From assembly GCA_003979345.1 (NCBI GenBank), contig RYVZ01000010.1, positions 1-64,000 of the forward strand: DNA of 64,000 bases, read 5' to 3'. Positions 43,740 through 53,453 of this stretch are shown in pieces. The notes under the pieces are model-generated. The model saw only the letters and a program-made list of their open reading frames with translations, had not been told where the DNA came from and did not search any database. The position numbers were made by a program, and so were the translations under genes. Numbering within the stretch: the first letter of the stretch is position 1; every line of letters starts with the position of its first letter. This DNA is from Lachnospiraceae bacterium (GTDB taxonomy: Bacteria; Bacillota; Clostridia; Lachnospirales; Lachnospiraceae).

Positions 43740-45758
43740 ATGATGAAAGGGATCTATTATCCAAAACTGGCATGGTTGGGAATCAAAAGAAATAAACAAG
43801 TATACATTCCATTCATACTGACCGGAATCGGAATGGTGATCATGTATTATATTATCACATTTTTAGAGGGAAGCGATGCGCTGTACCGGATGAGCGGTGG
43901 ACAGACGCTTCAGGCAACGCTTGGTTTCGGCGTGTATGTGATGTCTTTTTTTACCGTGATCTTTATGTTCTACACAAATTCTTTTTTGATCCGCAGAAGA
44001 AAGAAGGAATTTGGATTATACAATATTCTGGGGATGGGAAAGTGGAATCTTGCGCGGATGCTCGTTTGGGAAAACCTGATCATTTATACGATCTGTGTTT
44101 TGGCAGGACTGCTTTTTGGCATTTTATTTTCAAAGCTGGCGGAGCTTGGGGCAGTGCATATGATCGGATTGGGACCGACTTATCAGTTCCGCATATCCGT
44201 GGAGGCTGTCAGGCATGTAATCTGTCTGTTTGCAGTCGTGTTTGGATTGATTCTTGTGAATAATCTGCGCTCGATCCATGTTTCGAAACCTGTGGAATTG
44301 CTGCGGAGCGAAAATGTCGGGGAAAAACCGCCCAAGGTCAACTGGTTTTTGGCGCTGCTCGGTGTGCTGGTGCTTTGCGCTGCCTACTATCTGGCAGTCT
44401 CGATTCAGAATCCGATGGCGGCGATGGTGTGGTTTTTTGTGGCGGTCATGATGGTGATCGCGGCGACTTATCTGCTGTTTATCAGCGGATCTGTGGCGCT
44501 GTGCAGACTATTACAGAAGAATAAGAAATTTTATTACCGGACGAATCATTTTGTGGCGGTGTCTTCCATGAGTTATCGCATGAAGCGCAATGGCGCGGGT
44601 CTTGCATCGATCTGTATTCTTTCTACAATGGTATTAGTGACGCTCTCCTCTACGGCATGCCTGTTTTTTGGAAAAGAAAGCGGTCTTAAGCTGCGTTACC
44701 CACGGGAGATTGTACTAAATTCGATAAGCGTAGATAAGGAAACAGCGGATGCGGTGCGGAGCATGGCGCGGGAGGCGGCGGCAGACGCCGGTAAACAGAC
44801 ACAGGAGGAAGTGTTTTACCGATATCTGGAAGTGGCGGGAGAATGCACGGACGATCATGTGAACACAAAGGATGTTTCACTTGGATATTCATTCGGAGGG
44901 GATCATTCGACCATTGACTTATTGATTGTTCCGGTCGAAGATTATAACGAGCTGACCGGTGAGCAGGAGACGCTGATGCCCGGCGAGGCGCTGATCGGCA
45001 TGACAAAGAACGGGCAGTATTCCTATGATACGATCACGATCGAGGGATTAGAACCGCTGTGCATAAAGGGGACCGTCGGTAAACTGCCGCCGAACGGCAA
45101 TGAGACGGCAGCGATCTTTCCGTCCATTTATCTGTTTGTGCCGGATTTCGAACGGTTTGTAGAATTTTATCGGGGAGAAGGCGCGGAATCTGCCTATGTG
45201 ACGGAACACAGCTATTACGGATTCGATCTTTCCTGTGCGGATCAGGAACAGCGGCAGGTCGCGGGAGCGATTGCTGACCGGATCAGGGAGCTGCAGTCAC
45301 GGGATGAAACGTTTCCGCGTGTCTGGGTCGAAAGCATTGCCGGGGAAAGGGATGATTTTTACAGCATGTACGGAAGCTTGTTCTTTTTGGGTATCCTGCT
45401 CGGTCTTGTGTTCGTGTTTGCTACCGTGCTGATCATTTATTATAAGCAGATTTCCGAGGGGTACGAGGACCGCGCGAAATTTGATATCATGCAAAAGGTC
45501 GGCATGACCGGACGGGAGATCAGGAAAAGCGTGAATTCCCAGGTGCTGACGGTATTCTTCCTGCCGCTTGTCACGGCGGGGATACACATGGCGTTTGCGT
45601 TTCCGCTCATCAATAAGATCATGATCCTGTTTAACGCGGTGGATCTGTCCCTGTTGATCTGGACGACGGTCATTTGCTTTTTGATATTTGGTTTCTTCTA
45701 TATCCTGATATATCGCATGACGTCCCGCGCATACTTAAAGCTTGTGAGCAAGGGCTGA
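43740..45758 (+). CDS. Bce-type ABC transporter permease
   Basis: 672 residues with ten predicted helices in the BceB order: one, then three near 60-180, two near 200-250, one near 285, a large outside domain at about 310-535, then three at the end. FtsX-like segments are present. The large outside loop senses the peptide antibiotic in this family, and the kinase reads the transporter. The antibiotic it handles cannot be predicted. Start ATG 43740, or 43743, after AAAGGGG. Confidence 0.92.
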   Translation: MMKGIYYPKLAWLGIKRNKQVYIPFILTGIGMVIMYYIITFLEGSDALYRMSGGQTLQATLGFGVYVMSFFTVIFMFYTNSFLIRRRKKEFGLYNILGMGKWNLARMLVWENLIIYTICVLAGLLFGILFSKLAELGAVHMIGLGPTYQFRISVEAVRHVICLFAVVFGLILVNNLRSIHVSKPVELLRSENVGEKPPKVNWFLALLGVLVLCAAYYLAVSIQNPMAAMVWFFVAVMMVIAATYLLFISGSVALCRLLQKNKKFYYRTNHFVAVSSMSYRMKRNGAGLASICILSTMVLVTLSSTACLFFGKESGLKLRYPREIVLNSISVDKETADAVRSMAREAAADAGKQTQEEVFYRYLEVAGECTDDHVNTKDVSLGYSFGGDHSTIDLLIVPVEDYNELTGEQETLMPGEALIGMTKNGQYSYDTITIEGLEPLCIKGTVGKLPPNGNETAAIFPSIYLFVPDFERFVEFYRGEGAESAYVTEHSYYGFDLSCADQEQRQVAGAIADRIRELQSRDETFPRVWVESIAGERDDFYSMYGSLFFLGILLGLVFVFATVLIIYYKQISEGYEDRAKFDIMQKVGMTGREIRKSVNSQVLTVFFLPLVTAGIHMAFAFPLINKIMILFNAVDLSLLIWTTVICFLIFGFFYILIYRMTSRAYLKLVSKG

Positions 45759-45900
45759 ACTGCCATGTTGTTGTAAAAATGGTTGAATGCCAAAGCGAAT
45801 TTTCGTGTTGTAAAAATTTATGGCTGTACCCTTTCAAGTAGGAAAAAAGTGTGTTATAATAATGACTAAAGTACTATTTTCTCTCAAAGAGGATCGGCCT

Positions 45901-47862
45901 ATGAAGAAAAAGAGAAAGATGATCGCGGTGTTGGCGATCTATTTGGAAAACAGTTATCAGACTAGAATCATGGACGGTATATTTACCCAGTGTCAGCGCT
46001 ACGGATATGATGTTGCCGTGTTTGCACCGCTTGTCCAGTCGATTCATTCAGATAAAGATTATTTGAATGCTGAGTGGAATATTTACAGTCTGGTCAATTT
46101 TGATAAGTTTGACGGTGTGATCGTGACAGCACTTCCGATGCACGCGAATGGAAACGCGCCTATTTATCAGGAGCTTGTCGATCTGGTAAAAAAGAAATGC
46201 CGCAAGAAGGTGGTTTCGATCGATTATCCGTTTGATGGCAGTGAGACGGCTTTTACGAATGACCGGAAAGCTTTTTATGAGATCACGGAGCATGTTTTTG
46301 ATGTGCACCACTGCAGAAATGTTTATTTCCTGAACGGATTTGCGGGGCTGAATGTGTGCAGGGAACGTTTGGCGGGATATCAGGATTACCTGACAAAGCA
46401 TCATCTTCCGTTTGACGAAAAGAAAGTGTTTGACGGGGATTTCTGGTATGACTCGGGAGAACAGCTCGCAGACCGCATTTGTGCGGGAGAGCTTGACATG
46501 CCGGACGCAGTGATCTGTGCAAGCGATCATATGGCAGTCGGGCTGATGAACCGCCTGCTCTGGCATGGAATAAAGGTACCGGAGCAGGTGATCGTGACCG
46601 GCTATGATGCAACGAAGGAGTCAGCGATCAATGCAACAACGCTGACAACGTATGAGCCCGCGAATACGGTGACCGCGGAGGAAGCAGTCAACCTTCTGCA
46701 TGCCGTGATCGATCCTGACGAGCCTGAGATCGAACCGGTCCATACGCTTAACATGAATCTGCATGTGGGAGACAGCTGTGGCTGCCATGCAGATCCGGAA
46801 TATCTTCATAAAAAGATACATCGCTCTTTATATAATGTAAATTCATATATCAAAGCGATGCAGAAAGACACGACCGTTGACATCAGTGAGCTGCTTGACA
46901 GTTATCTGTTTGAGAATCTTGTGAGTGTCAGCGGTCCGCGCGAGTGTATTTATGAGATCTACAAGAATACTTATACGCTGCGCCCTTATAAGGATTTTTA
47001 TATGTGCCTGCGGGAAGACTGGATGGATACGGAGACATCCATGATCGACGGTTATCCGGAGCGCATGAGACTCGTGCTGCATTCGGAGATGGCGACAAAT
47101 TGGGATGATACGCAGGGAGTCAGCTTTACACCAAGCGACAAGGCAGGCGGGCGTTCTTTTTATACGGAAGAAATGCTGCCGGAATTGTTTGAGGAACGGG
47201 AAGAACCGATGGCGTTCTACTTTTCTCCAATCCATTTCGCGGAGCAGACGCTTGGCTATGCGGTACTGACAGCTGAGCTTTTACAGGAACGTAAGCTTGA
47301 CTATGTGTTCCATAACTGGCTGCGCAACATCAATAATGCGCTGGAAATGATGCGTGTGCGCGGCAGGATCCAGACAAAATCTGAGATCGATGTGATGACC
47401 GGACTGTATAACCGCAGGGCGATGGAGAATAAATTAGAAGTGATCCGCCAGTTTGGAAAGGGCAAGATCCTGCTTGCGCTTGTTGCAGACTTAGACCGGC
47501 TCAAGTTTATAAATGATACTTACGGGCATCATGAGGGTGACTACGCGATCAAAGCGGTCGCGGAGGCGCTGATGTCATGCGCGACCGATAACGAGATCTG
47601 TGTCCGGAGCGGCGGGGATGAGTTTATCATACTTGGCGTGGATGAATATACGGAGGATGAGACGGACGAGAAGATCGCGCGTATTGAGGAGATCTGCGCC
47701 GCAAAAGGTGCGGAGGCGAGGAAGCCCTATGAGGTTTCTGCGAGTATTGGTTACTGCCTTGCAAGGCTCAGGGACGATACGAATGTGGATCTGCTGCTTG
47801 AGGTCGCAGACCAACGGATGTATGAAGTAAAACGAGAGCATCATAAAGCCCGGAGAGCATAG
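45901..47862 (+). CDS. LacI-type sensor domain fused to a GGDEF diguanylate cyclase
   Basis: 653 residues without signal peptide, helix-turn-helix or membrane helices. Residues 8-290 follow the periplasmic-binding fold of LacI-type regulators (MDGIFTQCQRYGYDVAVF; DAVICASDHMAVGLMNRL; VTGYDATKES). A middle GAF-like region spans about 310-480. The GGDEF domain occupies about 495-650, with an intact RSGGDEF near 570. It likely senses a small molecule, perhaps a sugar, in the cytoplasm and controls c-di-GMP synthesis. ATG 45901 has AAAGAGGATC upstream; ATG 45820 is less likely. TTCAAG-16-TATAAT near 45833-45860 could be the promoter. Confidence 0.85.
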   Translation: MKKKRKMIAVLAIYLENSYQTRIMDGIFTQCQRYGYDVAVFAPLVQSIHSDKDYLNAEWNIYSLVNFDKFDGVIVTALPMHANGNAPIYQELVDLVKKKCRKKVVSIDYPFDGSETAFTNDRKAFYEITEHVFDVHHCRNVYFLNGFAGLNVCRERLAGYQDYLTKHHLPFDEKKVFDGDFWYDSGEQLADRICAGELDMPDAVICASDHMAVGLMNRLLWHGIKVPEQVIVTGYDATKESAINATTLTTYEPANTVTAEEAVNLLHAVIDPDEPEIEPVHTLNMNLHVGDSCGCHADPEYLHKKIHRSLYNVNSYIKAMQKDTTVDISELLDSYLFENLVSVSGPRECIYEIYKNTYTLRPYKDFYMCLREDWMDTETSMIDGYPERMRLVLHSEMATNWDDTQGVSFTPSDKAGGRSFYTEEMLPELFEEREEPMAFYFSPIHFAEQTLGYAVLTAELLQERKLDYVFHNWLRNINNALEMMRVRGRIQTKSEIDVMTGLYNRRAMENKLEVIRQFGKGKILLALVADLDRLKFINDTYGHHEGDYAIKAVAEALMSCATDNEICVRSGGDEFIILGVDEYTEDETDEKIARIEEICAAKGAEARKPYEVSASIGYCLARLRDDTNVDLLLEVADQRMYEVKREHHKARRA

Positions 47863-47888
47863 TAAAAATCATACGTAATAAATTTTTT

Positions 47889-47922
47889 CAAAAAGGGGGT
47901 TGTCAAACCTCCTTTTTTCGTG
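47889..47922 (+). terminator. Terminator after the sensor-GGDEF gene, overlapping the rpsJ promoter
   Basis: AAAAGGGGGTT and AACCTCCTTTTTT arms with a small loop (about 47891-47918) and a T-run at 47913-47918. Confidence 0.75.
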
Positions 47923-47928
47923 TATAGT
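47900..47928 (+). promoter_or_regulatory. Promoter of the S10 ribosomal operon
   Basis: TTGTCA at 47900-47905 and TATAGT at 47923-47928 with a 17-bp spacer. The -35 lies inside the terminator loop of the preceding gene. Confidence 0.7.
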
Positions 47929-47934
47929 AATCAA

Positions 47935-48218
47935 TGCTGTGGCATGATAGCGTTGAAACGTGAGGTTGCTGTGGGCAGAAAACAGATAACTTCCCGCAGG
48001 TTTTCCGTGGAGCGAATGTCAAGTTTATAAAACTGGCGACAAGTCACTGTACCAACAAAGAGTCTACCGACGGTAGAAACGACGTGTTGTAAATCTGCAT
48101 AGGCAGTGGAGCAGGAAATTCCTGCAGGGCTGTCCATAGCATGACACACACGGGAGAGTGTACAGTCACCGCTTGTCGTACTTCGATTGAAAAGTGCGAA
48201 AAGGAGGCGACTTTTTTT
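47935..48218 (+). ncRNA. Long structured 5' leader of the S10 operon
   Basis: About 285 transcribed bases without an ORF precede rpsJ. Hairpins include GCAGGAAATTCCTGC near 48111 and TGTCCATAGCATGACA-type pairing near 48132-48150. It may carry a ribosomal-protein binding site for autoregulation, as other S10 leaders do; the type is not identified. Confidence 0.5.
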
Positions 48219-48536
48219 ATGGCAAATCAGATTATGAGAATCACCCTGAAGGCATACGACCATCAGTTAGTGGATGCATCTGCCAAAAAAATCATCGAAA
48301 CAGTTAAGAAGAACGGTTCCCAGGTGAGCGGACCGGTTCCCCTTCCTACCAAGAAGGAAGTTGTGACGATTCTTCGTGCGGTTCACAAGTATAAGGATTC
48401 CCGTGAGCAGTTCGAGCAGAGAACGCACAAGAGACTGATCGATATCATTGCACCCACACCGAAGACGGTCGATGCATTGCAGAGACTCGAGATGCCTGCC
48501 GGTGTCTATATCGACATCAAAATGAAGAACAAATAA
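48219..48536 (+). CDS. rpsJ: 30S ribosomal protein S10
   Basis: 105 residues, full-length S10 (IMRITLKAYDHQLVD; SGPVPLPTKKE; THKRLIDI). It sits in the 30S head and also partners NusB in antitermination. ATG 48219 follows AAGGAGG. First gene of the ribosomal cluster that runs to the window end. Confidence 0.97.
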   Translation: MANQIMRITLKAYDHQLVDASAKKIIETVKKNGSQVSGPVPLPTKKEVVTILRAVHKYKDSREQFEQRTHKRLIDIIAPTPKTVDALQRLEMPAGVYIDIKMKNK

Positions 48537-48599
48537 CAAACCTTCTACTAGTATGTGAACCGTTTGGTTCCGCCATGTAGAGCAAACAGGAGGTAAATG

Positions 48600-49283
48600 A
48601 TGAAGAAAGCAATTTTGGCAACAAAGGTCGGAATGACACAGATCTTCGCGGAAGACGGAAGCCTCATTCCGGTTACGGTCCTTGAGGCCGGTCCGTGTGT
48701 GGTAACACAGGTCAAGACGCAGGAGAATGACGGCTACAGCGCCGTTCAGGTCGGATTCGCAGACAAGAAAGACAGAATCATCAACAAGGACAAGGGCGGT
48801 AACAGGGAAGTGATCCATGCACACGGCGTGAACAAGCCGTTAAAAGGACATTTTGAGAAAGCGGGCGTATCTTCGAAGAGATATGTGAGAGAATTCCGTT
48901 TCGAGAATGCTGAAGAATATGCATTGGCGCAGGAGATCAAAGCTGATATTTTTGCAGTCGGCGATAAGGTGGATGCGTCGGCGATCAGCAAGGGCAAGGG
49001 TTTTCAGGGCGCGATTAAGAGATTAGGCCAGTCGAGAGGCCCGATGGCGCACGGTTCCAAGTTCCATCGTCATCAGGGTTCCAACGGTGCCTGCTCCTCT
49101 CCGAGCCGCGTGTTCAAGGGTAAAGGTATGCCGGGACATATGGGCAGCAAGAAAGTCACGATCAAGAATCTCGAGGTCGTAAGAGTGGATGCAGAGAAGA
49201 ATCTGCTTTTGGTCAAGGGTTCCGTACCCGGACCGAAGAAGTCTTTGATCACCATTAAAGAGACCACGAAGGTTGAGGCATAA
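48600..49283 (+). CDS. rplC: 50S ribosomal protein L3
   Basis: 227 residues from the second of two adjacent ATGs (48597 and 48600); the second has a better 6-base distance from AGGAGG and gives the usual MKKAILATKVGMTQIF start. The GPMAHGSKFHR region includes the site where some bacteria methylate a Gln. It is an early assembly protein near the peptidyl transferase centre. Confidence 0.97.
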   Translation: MKKAILATKVGMTQIFAEDGSLIPVTVLEAGPCVVTQVKTQENDGYSAVQVGFADKKDRIINKDKGGNREVIHAHGVNKPLKGHFEKAGVSSKRYVREFRFENAEEYALAQEIKADIFAVGDKVDASAISKGKGFQGAIKRLGQSRGPMAHGSKFHRHQGSNGACSSPSRVFKGKGMPGHMGSKKVTIKNLEVVRVDAEKNLLLVKGSVPGPKKSLITIKETTKVEA

Positions 49284-49310
49284 AGCAGGAACGAAAGGAG
49301 GAGCACTCAG

Positions 49311-49931
49311 ATGGCAAACGTATCTGTTTACAATATGGAAGGAAAAGAAGTCGGCAAGATGGACTTAAGCGATGCGGTGTTTGGTGTTGAGATCAATGAG
49401 CATCTGGTACACATGGCAGTCGTTCAGCAGCTTGCCAACAATCGTCAGGGCACGCAGAAGGCAAAGACGCGCTCTGAGGTTTCCGGCGGAGGAAGAAAGC
49501 CCTGGAGACAGAAAGGGACCGGTCATGCGAGACAGGGTTCCACAAGAGCACCTCAATGGAAGGGCGGCGGCATGGTATTCGCTCCGACACCGAGGGATTA
49601 TTCTTTTAAGATGAACAAGAAAGAAAAACGCACAGCATTGAAGTCTGCGCTGACTAGCAAGGTACAGAGCAGCAGGCTGATCGTGTTAGACGAGCTTACG
49701 CTTGACGAGATCAAGACGAAGAAGATCGTAGAACTTGTAAATAATCTGCATGCAGAGAAAGCGCTGATCGTATTAAAGGAGAAGGATGACAAGGTCATGC
49801 TCTCTGCAAGAAATGTTCCCGATGTGGAGACCGCATTGACGAACACGATCAACGTTTATGATGTGCTGAATGCTGGAACTGTTGTCCTGACAAAGGATGC
49901 GGTCAAGATGATCGAGGAGGTGTACGCATAA
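49311..49931 (+). CDS. rplD: 50S ribosomal protein L4
   Basis: 206 residues with the L4 extended loop SGGGRKPWRQKGTGHARQG that lines the exit tunnel and is a macrolide resistance site. L4 also represses the S10 operon in some bacteria. Its stop shares one base with the L23 start. Confidence 0.97.
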   Translation: MANVSVYNMEGKEVGKMDLSDAVFGVEINEHLVHMAVVQQLANNRQGTQKAKTRSEVSGGGRKPWRQKGTGHARQGSTRAPQWKGGGMVFAPTPRDYSFKMNKKEKRTALKSALTSKVQSSRLIVLDELTLDEIKTKKIVELVNNLHAEKALIVLKEKDDKVMLSARNVPDVETALTNTINVYDVLNAGTVVLTKDAVKMIEEVYA

Positions 49932-50230
49932 TGGCAGACATTAAGTATTATGATGTAATCCTCAAACCGGTGATTACAGAGAAGAGCATGAACGAAATGG
50001 GCAGCAAGAAATACACATTTCTTGTTCACGTCGATGCAAACAAGACGATGATCAAAGAGGCTGTCGAGAAAATGTTCGACGGTGTCAAGGTCGAGAGCGT
50101 CAACACAATGAATCTTTCGGGCAAAAAGAAGACCCGGGGACGTGTGACGGGAATGACTGCGGCAACGAAGAAAGCGATCGTGAAACTGACTGCGGACAGC
50201 AAGGACATTGAACTGTTTACGGGTCTGTAA
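49931..50230 (+). CDS. rplW: 50S ribosomal protein L23
   Basis: 99 residues (VILKPVITEKSM; YTFLVHVDANK; GRVTGMTAA). It sits at the tunnel exit and docks trigger factor and the signal recognition particle. One-base overlap with rplD suggests coupled translation. Confidence 0.97.
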   Translation: MADIKYYDVILKPVITEKSMNEMGSKKYTFLVHVDANKTMIKEAVEKMFDGVKVESVNTMNLSGKKKTRGRVTGMTAATKKAIVKLTADSKDIELFTGL

Positions 50231-50284
50231 ATCAAAGGGAAATCCTTTCACAATCGTGCAAATTAGAGAAAAGGAGATATTATC

Positions 50285-51127
50285 ATGGGAATTAAGACTT
50301 ACAATCCCTATACACCTTCCAGACGTAATATGACCGGTTCCGATTTTGCTGAAATCACAAAGCACACGCCGGAAAAGTCCCTGTGTACTTCGTTAAAGAA
50401 GAACTCCGGCCGTAACAATCAGGGCAAGATCACGGTAAGACACCGCGGGGGCGGTAATAAGAGAAAGTATAGGATCATTGATTTTAAGAGAAATAAAGAC
50501 GGGATCCCTGCAAAGGTCATCGGTATTGAGTACGATCCGAACAGAACGGCCAATATCGCGCTGATCTGCTATGCGGACGGTGTAAAGTCCTATATCCTTG
50601 CACCGGAAGGATTAACGGACGGTATGCAGGTGATGAACGGACCGACAGCCGAGGTGAAGGTTGGCAACTGCCTTCCGTTATCCGAGATTCCTGTCGGTAC
50701 ACAGATCTACAGCATTGAGCTTCACCCGGGCAAGGGCGGACAGATGGTTCGTTCCGCAGGCAACAGCGCACAGCTGATGGCGAAGGAAGGCAAATATGCG
50801 ACGCTTCGTCTGCCGTCCGGTGAAATGAGAATGGTACCGATCGTATGCAGAGCATGTATCGGCACGGTCGGCAATGGTGATCACAACCTGATCAACCTCG
50901 GAAAAGCAGGACGTAAGCGTCATATGGGTATCAGACCTACCGTGCGCGGTTCCGTCATGAACCCGAATGACCATCCGCACGGCGGCGGCGAGGGCAGAGC
51001 GCCCATCGGACGTCCGGGTCCCTGCACACCTTGGGGCAAGCCTGCACTCGGCTTAAAGACGCGTAAGAAAAAGAACCCGTCCAATAAGCTGATCGTGAGA
51101 AGACGTGACGGCAGAGCTATCAAATAA
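50285..51127 (+). CDS. rplB: 50S ribosomal protein L2
   Basis: 280 residues of normal length, with NNQGKITVRHRGGG near the start and the conserved MNPNDHPHGGGEGR near residue 225 by the peptidyl transferase centre. ATG 50285 follows AAGGAG. Confidence 0.98.
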   Translation: MGIKTYNPYTPSRRNMTGSDFAEITKHTPEKSLCTSLKKNSGRNNQGKITVRHRGGGNKRKYRIIDFKRNKDGIPAKVIGIEYDPNRTANIALICYADGVKSYILAPEGLTDGMQVMNGPTAEVKVGNCLPLSEIPVGTQIYSIELHPGKGGQMVRSAGNSAQLMAKEGKYATLRLPSGEMRMVPIVCRACIGTVGNGDHNLINLGKAGRKRHMGIRPTVRGSVMNPNDHPHGGGEGRAPIGRPGPCTPWGKPALGLKTRKKKNPSNKLIVRRRDGRAIK

Positions 51128-51143
51128 TTGAGGAGGAAAGACA

Positions 51144-51425
51144 ATGGCTAGATCACTGAAAAAAGGACCGTTTGCAGATGCAAGCTTACTGAAAAAAGTA
51201 GATGCAATGAATGCAGCAGGACAGAAGCAGGTTATTAAGACCTGGTCCCGTCGTTCCACAATCTTCCCGTCCTTTGTCGGACACACGATTGCGGTGCATG
51301 ACGGCAGAAAGCACGTTCCTGTTTATGTAACAGAGGATATGGTCGGACACAAGCTCGGAGAGTTTGTTGCCACCAGAACCTTCAGAGGACACAAAAAAGA
51401 CGACAAGAAGTCCGGCGTCAGATAA
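51144..51425 (+). CDS. rpsS: 30S ribosomal protein S19
   Basis: 93 residues: MARSLKKGPFAD start, TWSRRSTIFPSFVGHTIAVH and GHKLGEFVATRTFRGH. Located in the 30S head with S13. GAGGAGG precedes its ATG. Confidence 0.98.
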   Translation: MARSLKKGPFADASLLKKVDAMNAAGQKQVIKTWSRRSTIFPSFVGHTIAVHDGRKHVPVYVTEDMVGHKLGEFVATRTFRGHKKDDKKSGVR

Positions 51426-51447
51426 TTTTGAGAGGAGGTTTTAAGTC

Positions 51448-51834
51448 ATGGCAAAAGGACATCGTTCCCAGATTAAAAGAGAAAGAAATGCAAACAAAGA
51501 TACAAGACCCTCCGCAAAGTTATCCTATGCAAGGGTTTCTGTTCAGAAAGCATGCTTTGTATTGGATGCCATCAGAGGTAAGGATGTAACGACTGCGTTG
51601 GGAATTTTGGAATATAATCCGAGATATGCTTCCGCAGTTACGAAAAAGCTGTTAGAGTCCGCCATCGCGAACGCAGAGAACAACAATGGTATGAACCCTG
51701 AAAAGTTATACATTGCGGAGTGCTATGCGAACAGCGGTCCCATCATGAAAAGAGTAAAACCGAGAGCGCAGGGAAGGGCATACAGGATCGAGAAGAGAAT
51801 GTGCCATATCACCATAGTGCTTGATGAAAGATAA
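51448..51834 (+). CDS. rplV: 50S ribosomal protein L22
   Basis: 128 residues with KLSYARVSVQKACFVLDAIRG and the tunnel-lining loop RVKPRAQGRAYRIEKRMCH. L22 forms part of the exit tunnel constriction with L4. Confidence 0.97.
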   Translation: MAKGHRSQIKRERNANKDTRPSAKLSYARVSVQKACFVLDAIRGKDVTTALGILEYNPRYASAVTKKLLESAIANAENNNGMNPEKLYIAECYANSGPIMKRVKPRAQGRAYRIEKRMCHITIVLDER

Positions 51835-51845
51835 GGAGGAAGAAA

Positions 51846-52502
51846 ATGGGACAGAAAGTAAATCCTCATGGCTTGAGAGTCGGTATTATTAAAGATTGGG
51901 ATTCCAGATGGTACGCGGACGGCGAGTTTGCTGATTATCTGGTAGAAGATTATAAGATCAGAAAATATCTGAAGAAGAAATTAATGGCTGCCGGTATCGC
52001 TAAGATCGAGATCGAGAGAGCGTCCGACAGGGTAAAGGTCATCGTTTTCACGGCAAAACCCGGTGTTGTCATCGGTAAAGGCGGCGCTGAGATCGAGATC
52101 ACGAAGAAAGAGCTTTGCAAGCTGACCGGTAAGAACGTACTGATCGACATTAAGGAGATCAAGAGACCGGACAGGGACGCACAGCTTGTAGCGGAGAATA
52201 TCGCACAGCAGTTAGAGAATCGTATTTCTTTCAGACGTGCAATGAAGTCCTGCATGCAGAGAACGATGAAGAGCGGTGCGCTTGGCATCAAAGCGGCATG
52301 CTCAGGTCGTCTTGGCGGTGCGGATATGGCGCGTTCCGAGTTCTACAGTGAGGGCACGATTCCTCTTCAGACACTGCGTGCAGATATTGACTACGGTTTT
52401 GCAGAGGCAGACACCACCTACGGCAAGATCGGCGTAAAGGTATGGATCTATAAAGGAGAGGTACTTCCTACTAAGGCAAATGCGGAAGGGAGCGATAAAT
52501 AA
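51846..52502 (+). CDS. rpsC: 30S ribosomal protein S3
   Basis: 218 residues: GQKVNPHGLRVGI start, KH domain with PGVVIGKGGAEIE, and C-terminal GRLGGADMARSEFY. Part of the mRNA entry site. One-base overlap with rplP. Confidence 0.97.
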   Translation: MGQKVNPHGLRVGIIKDWDSRWYADGEFADYLVEDYKIRKYLKKKLMAAGIAKIEIERASDRVKVIVFTAKPGVVIGKGGAEIEITKKELCKLTGKNVLIDIKEIKRPDRDAQLVAENIAQQLENRISFRRAMKSCMQRTMKSGALGIKAACSGRLGGADMARSEFYSEGTIPLQTLRADIDYGFAEADTTYGKIGVKVWIYKGEVLPTKANAEGSDK

Positions 52503-52930
52503 TGTTAATGCCGAAAAGAGTAAAACGTCGTAAGCAGTTTCGCGGCAGCATGGCAGGTAAGGCAAGCCGCGGCAACACGATCACATATGGTGAGTACGGT
52601 ATTATAGCAACGGAACCGTGCTGGATCAAGTCTAACCAGATTGAGGCTGCCCGTATTGCGATGACGCGTTATACGAAGCGTGCCGGACAGGTATGGATCA
52701 AGATCTTCCCGGATAAGCCCGTAACGGCAAAACCGGCAGAGACCCGAATGGGTTCCGGAAAAGGCTCCCTTGAATACTGGGTAGCAGTCGTAAAGCCGGG
52801 ACGCGTGATGTTCGAGATCGCAGGTATTCCCGAGGAACAGGCAAAAGAAGCGCTGCGTCTTGCCGTTCATAAGCTTCCCTGCAAGTGCAAGATCGTTTCG
52901 AAAGCAGATTTGGAAGGTGGTGTATCATAA
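52502..52930 (+). CDS. rplP: 50S ribosomal protein L16
   Basis: 142 residues starting MLMPKRVKRRKQFRG, with ARIAMTRYTKR and the MGSGKGSLEYWVAVVKPG block near the A-site tRNA. It shares one base with each neighbour gene. Confidence 0.97.
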   Translation: MLMPKRVKRRKQFRGSMAGKASRGNTITYGEYGIIATEPCWIKSNQIEAARIAMTRYTKRAGQVWIKIFPDKPVTAKPAETRMGSGKGSLEYWVAVVKPGRVMFEIAGIPEEQAKEALRLAVHKLPCKCKIVSKADLEGGVS

Positions 52931-53133
52931 TGAAAACAAATAAATATGTTGAAGATTTGAAGACCAAATCATCTGCTGAGTTAGCTGAGAGTTTAGTCGA
53001 AGCTAAGAAAGAGCTTTTCAATTTGAGATTCCAGAATGCGACAAACCAGCTGGATAACACTGCACGGATCAAAGAGGTTCGCAAGAATATTGCAAGAATC
53101 CAGACCGTGATCACACAGAAGGCAAACGCATAG
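52930..53133 (+). CDS. rpmC: 50S ribosomal protein L29
   Basis: 67 residues: an all-helical protein with KELFNLRFQNATNQLDN and RIKEVRKNIARI. The start at 52930 overlaps the L16 stop by one base; an earlier in-frame start would extend into rplP. Confidence 0.96.
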   Translation: MKTNKYVEDLKTKSSAELAESLVEAKKELFNLRFQNATNQLDNTARIKEVRKNIARIQTVITQKANA

Positions 53134-53147
53134 AAAGGAGATCTACC

Positions 53148-53402
53148 GTGGAAAGAAATTTGAGAAAGACCCGTACGGGCAAGGTTGTCAGCAATAAGAT
53201 GGAGAAGACCATTGTTGTAGCCGTAGAGGATCATGTGAAGCATCCTCTTTACAATAAGATCGTTAAAAACACGAAGAAATTCAAGGCTCATGACGAAAAT
53301 AACGAGTGCAATATCGGCGACACCGTAAAGATTGCAGAGACGAGACCGCTTTCTAAGGATAAGAGATGGAGACTCGTGGAAATCATCGAGAGGGCAAAAT
53401 AA
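53148..53402 (+). CDS. rpsQ: 30S ribosomal protein S17
   Basis: 84 residues from a GTG start (53148) behind AAAGGAG. It contains RKTRTGKVVSNKMEKTIVV and ETRPLSKDKRWRLVEI, the OB-fold body. It binds 16S rRNA early in assembly. Confidence 0.97.
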   Translation: MERNLRKTRTGKVVSNKMEKTIVVAVEDHVKHPLYNKIVKNTKKFKAHDENNECNIGDTVKIAETRPLSKDKRWRLVEIIERAK

Positions 53403-53453
53403 TGTCTGCATTAGAAAACTCACGGGAAGTCGTGATTTGGAAGGAGAATTAGC

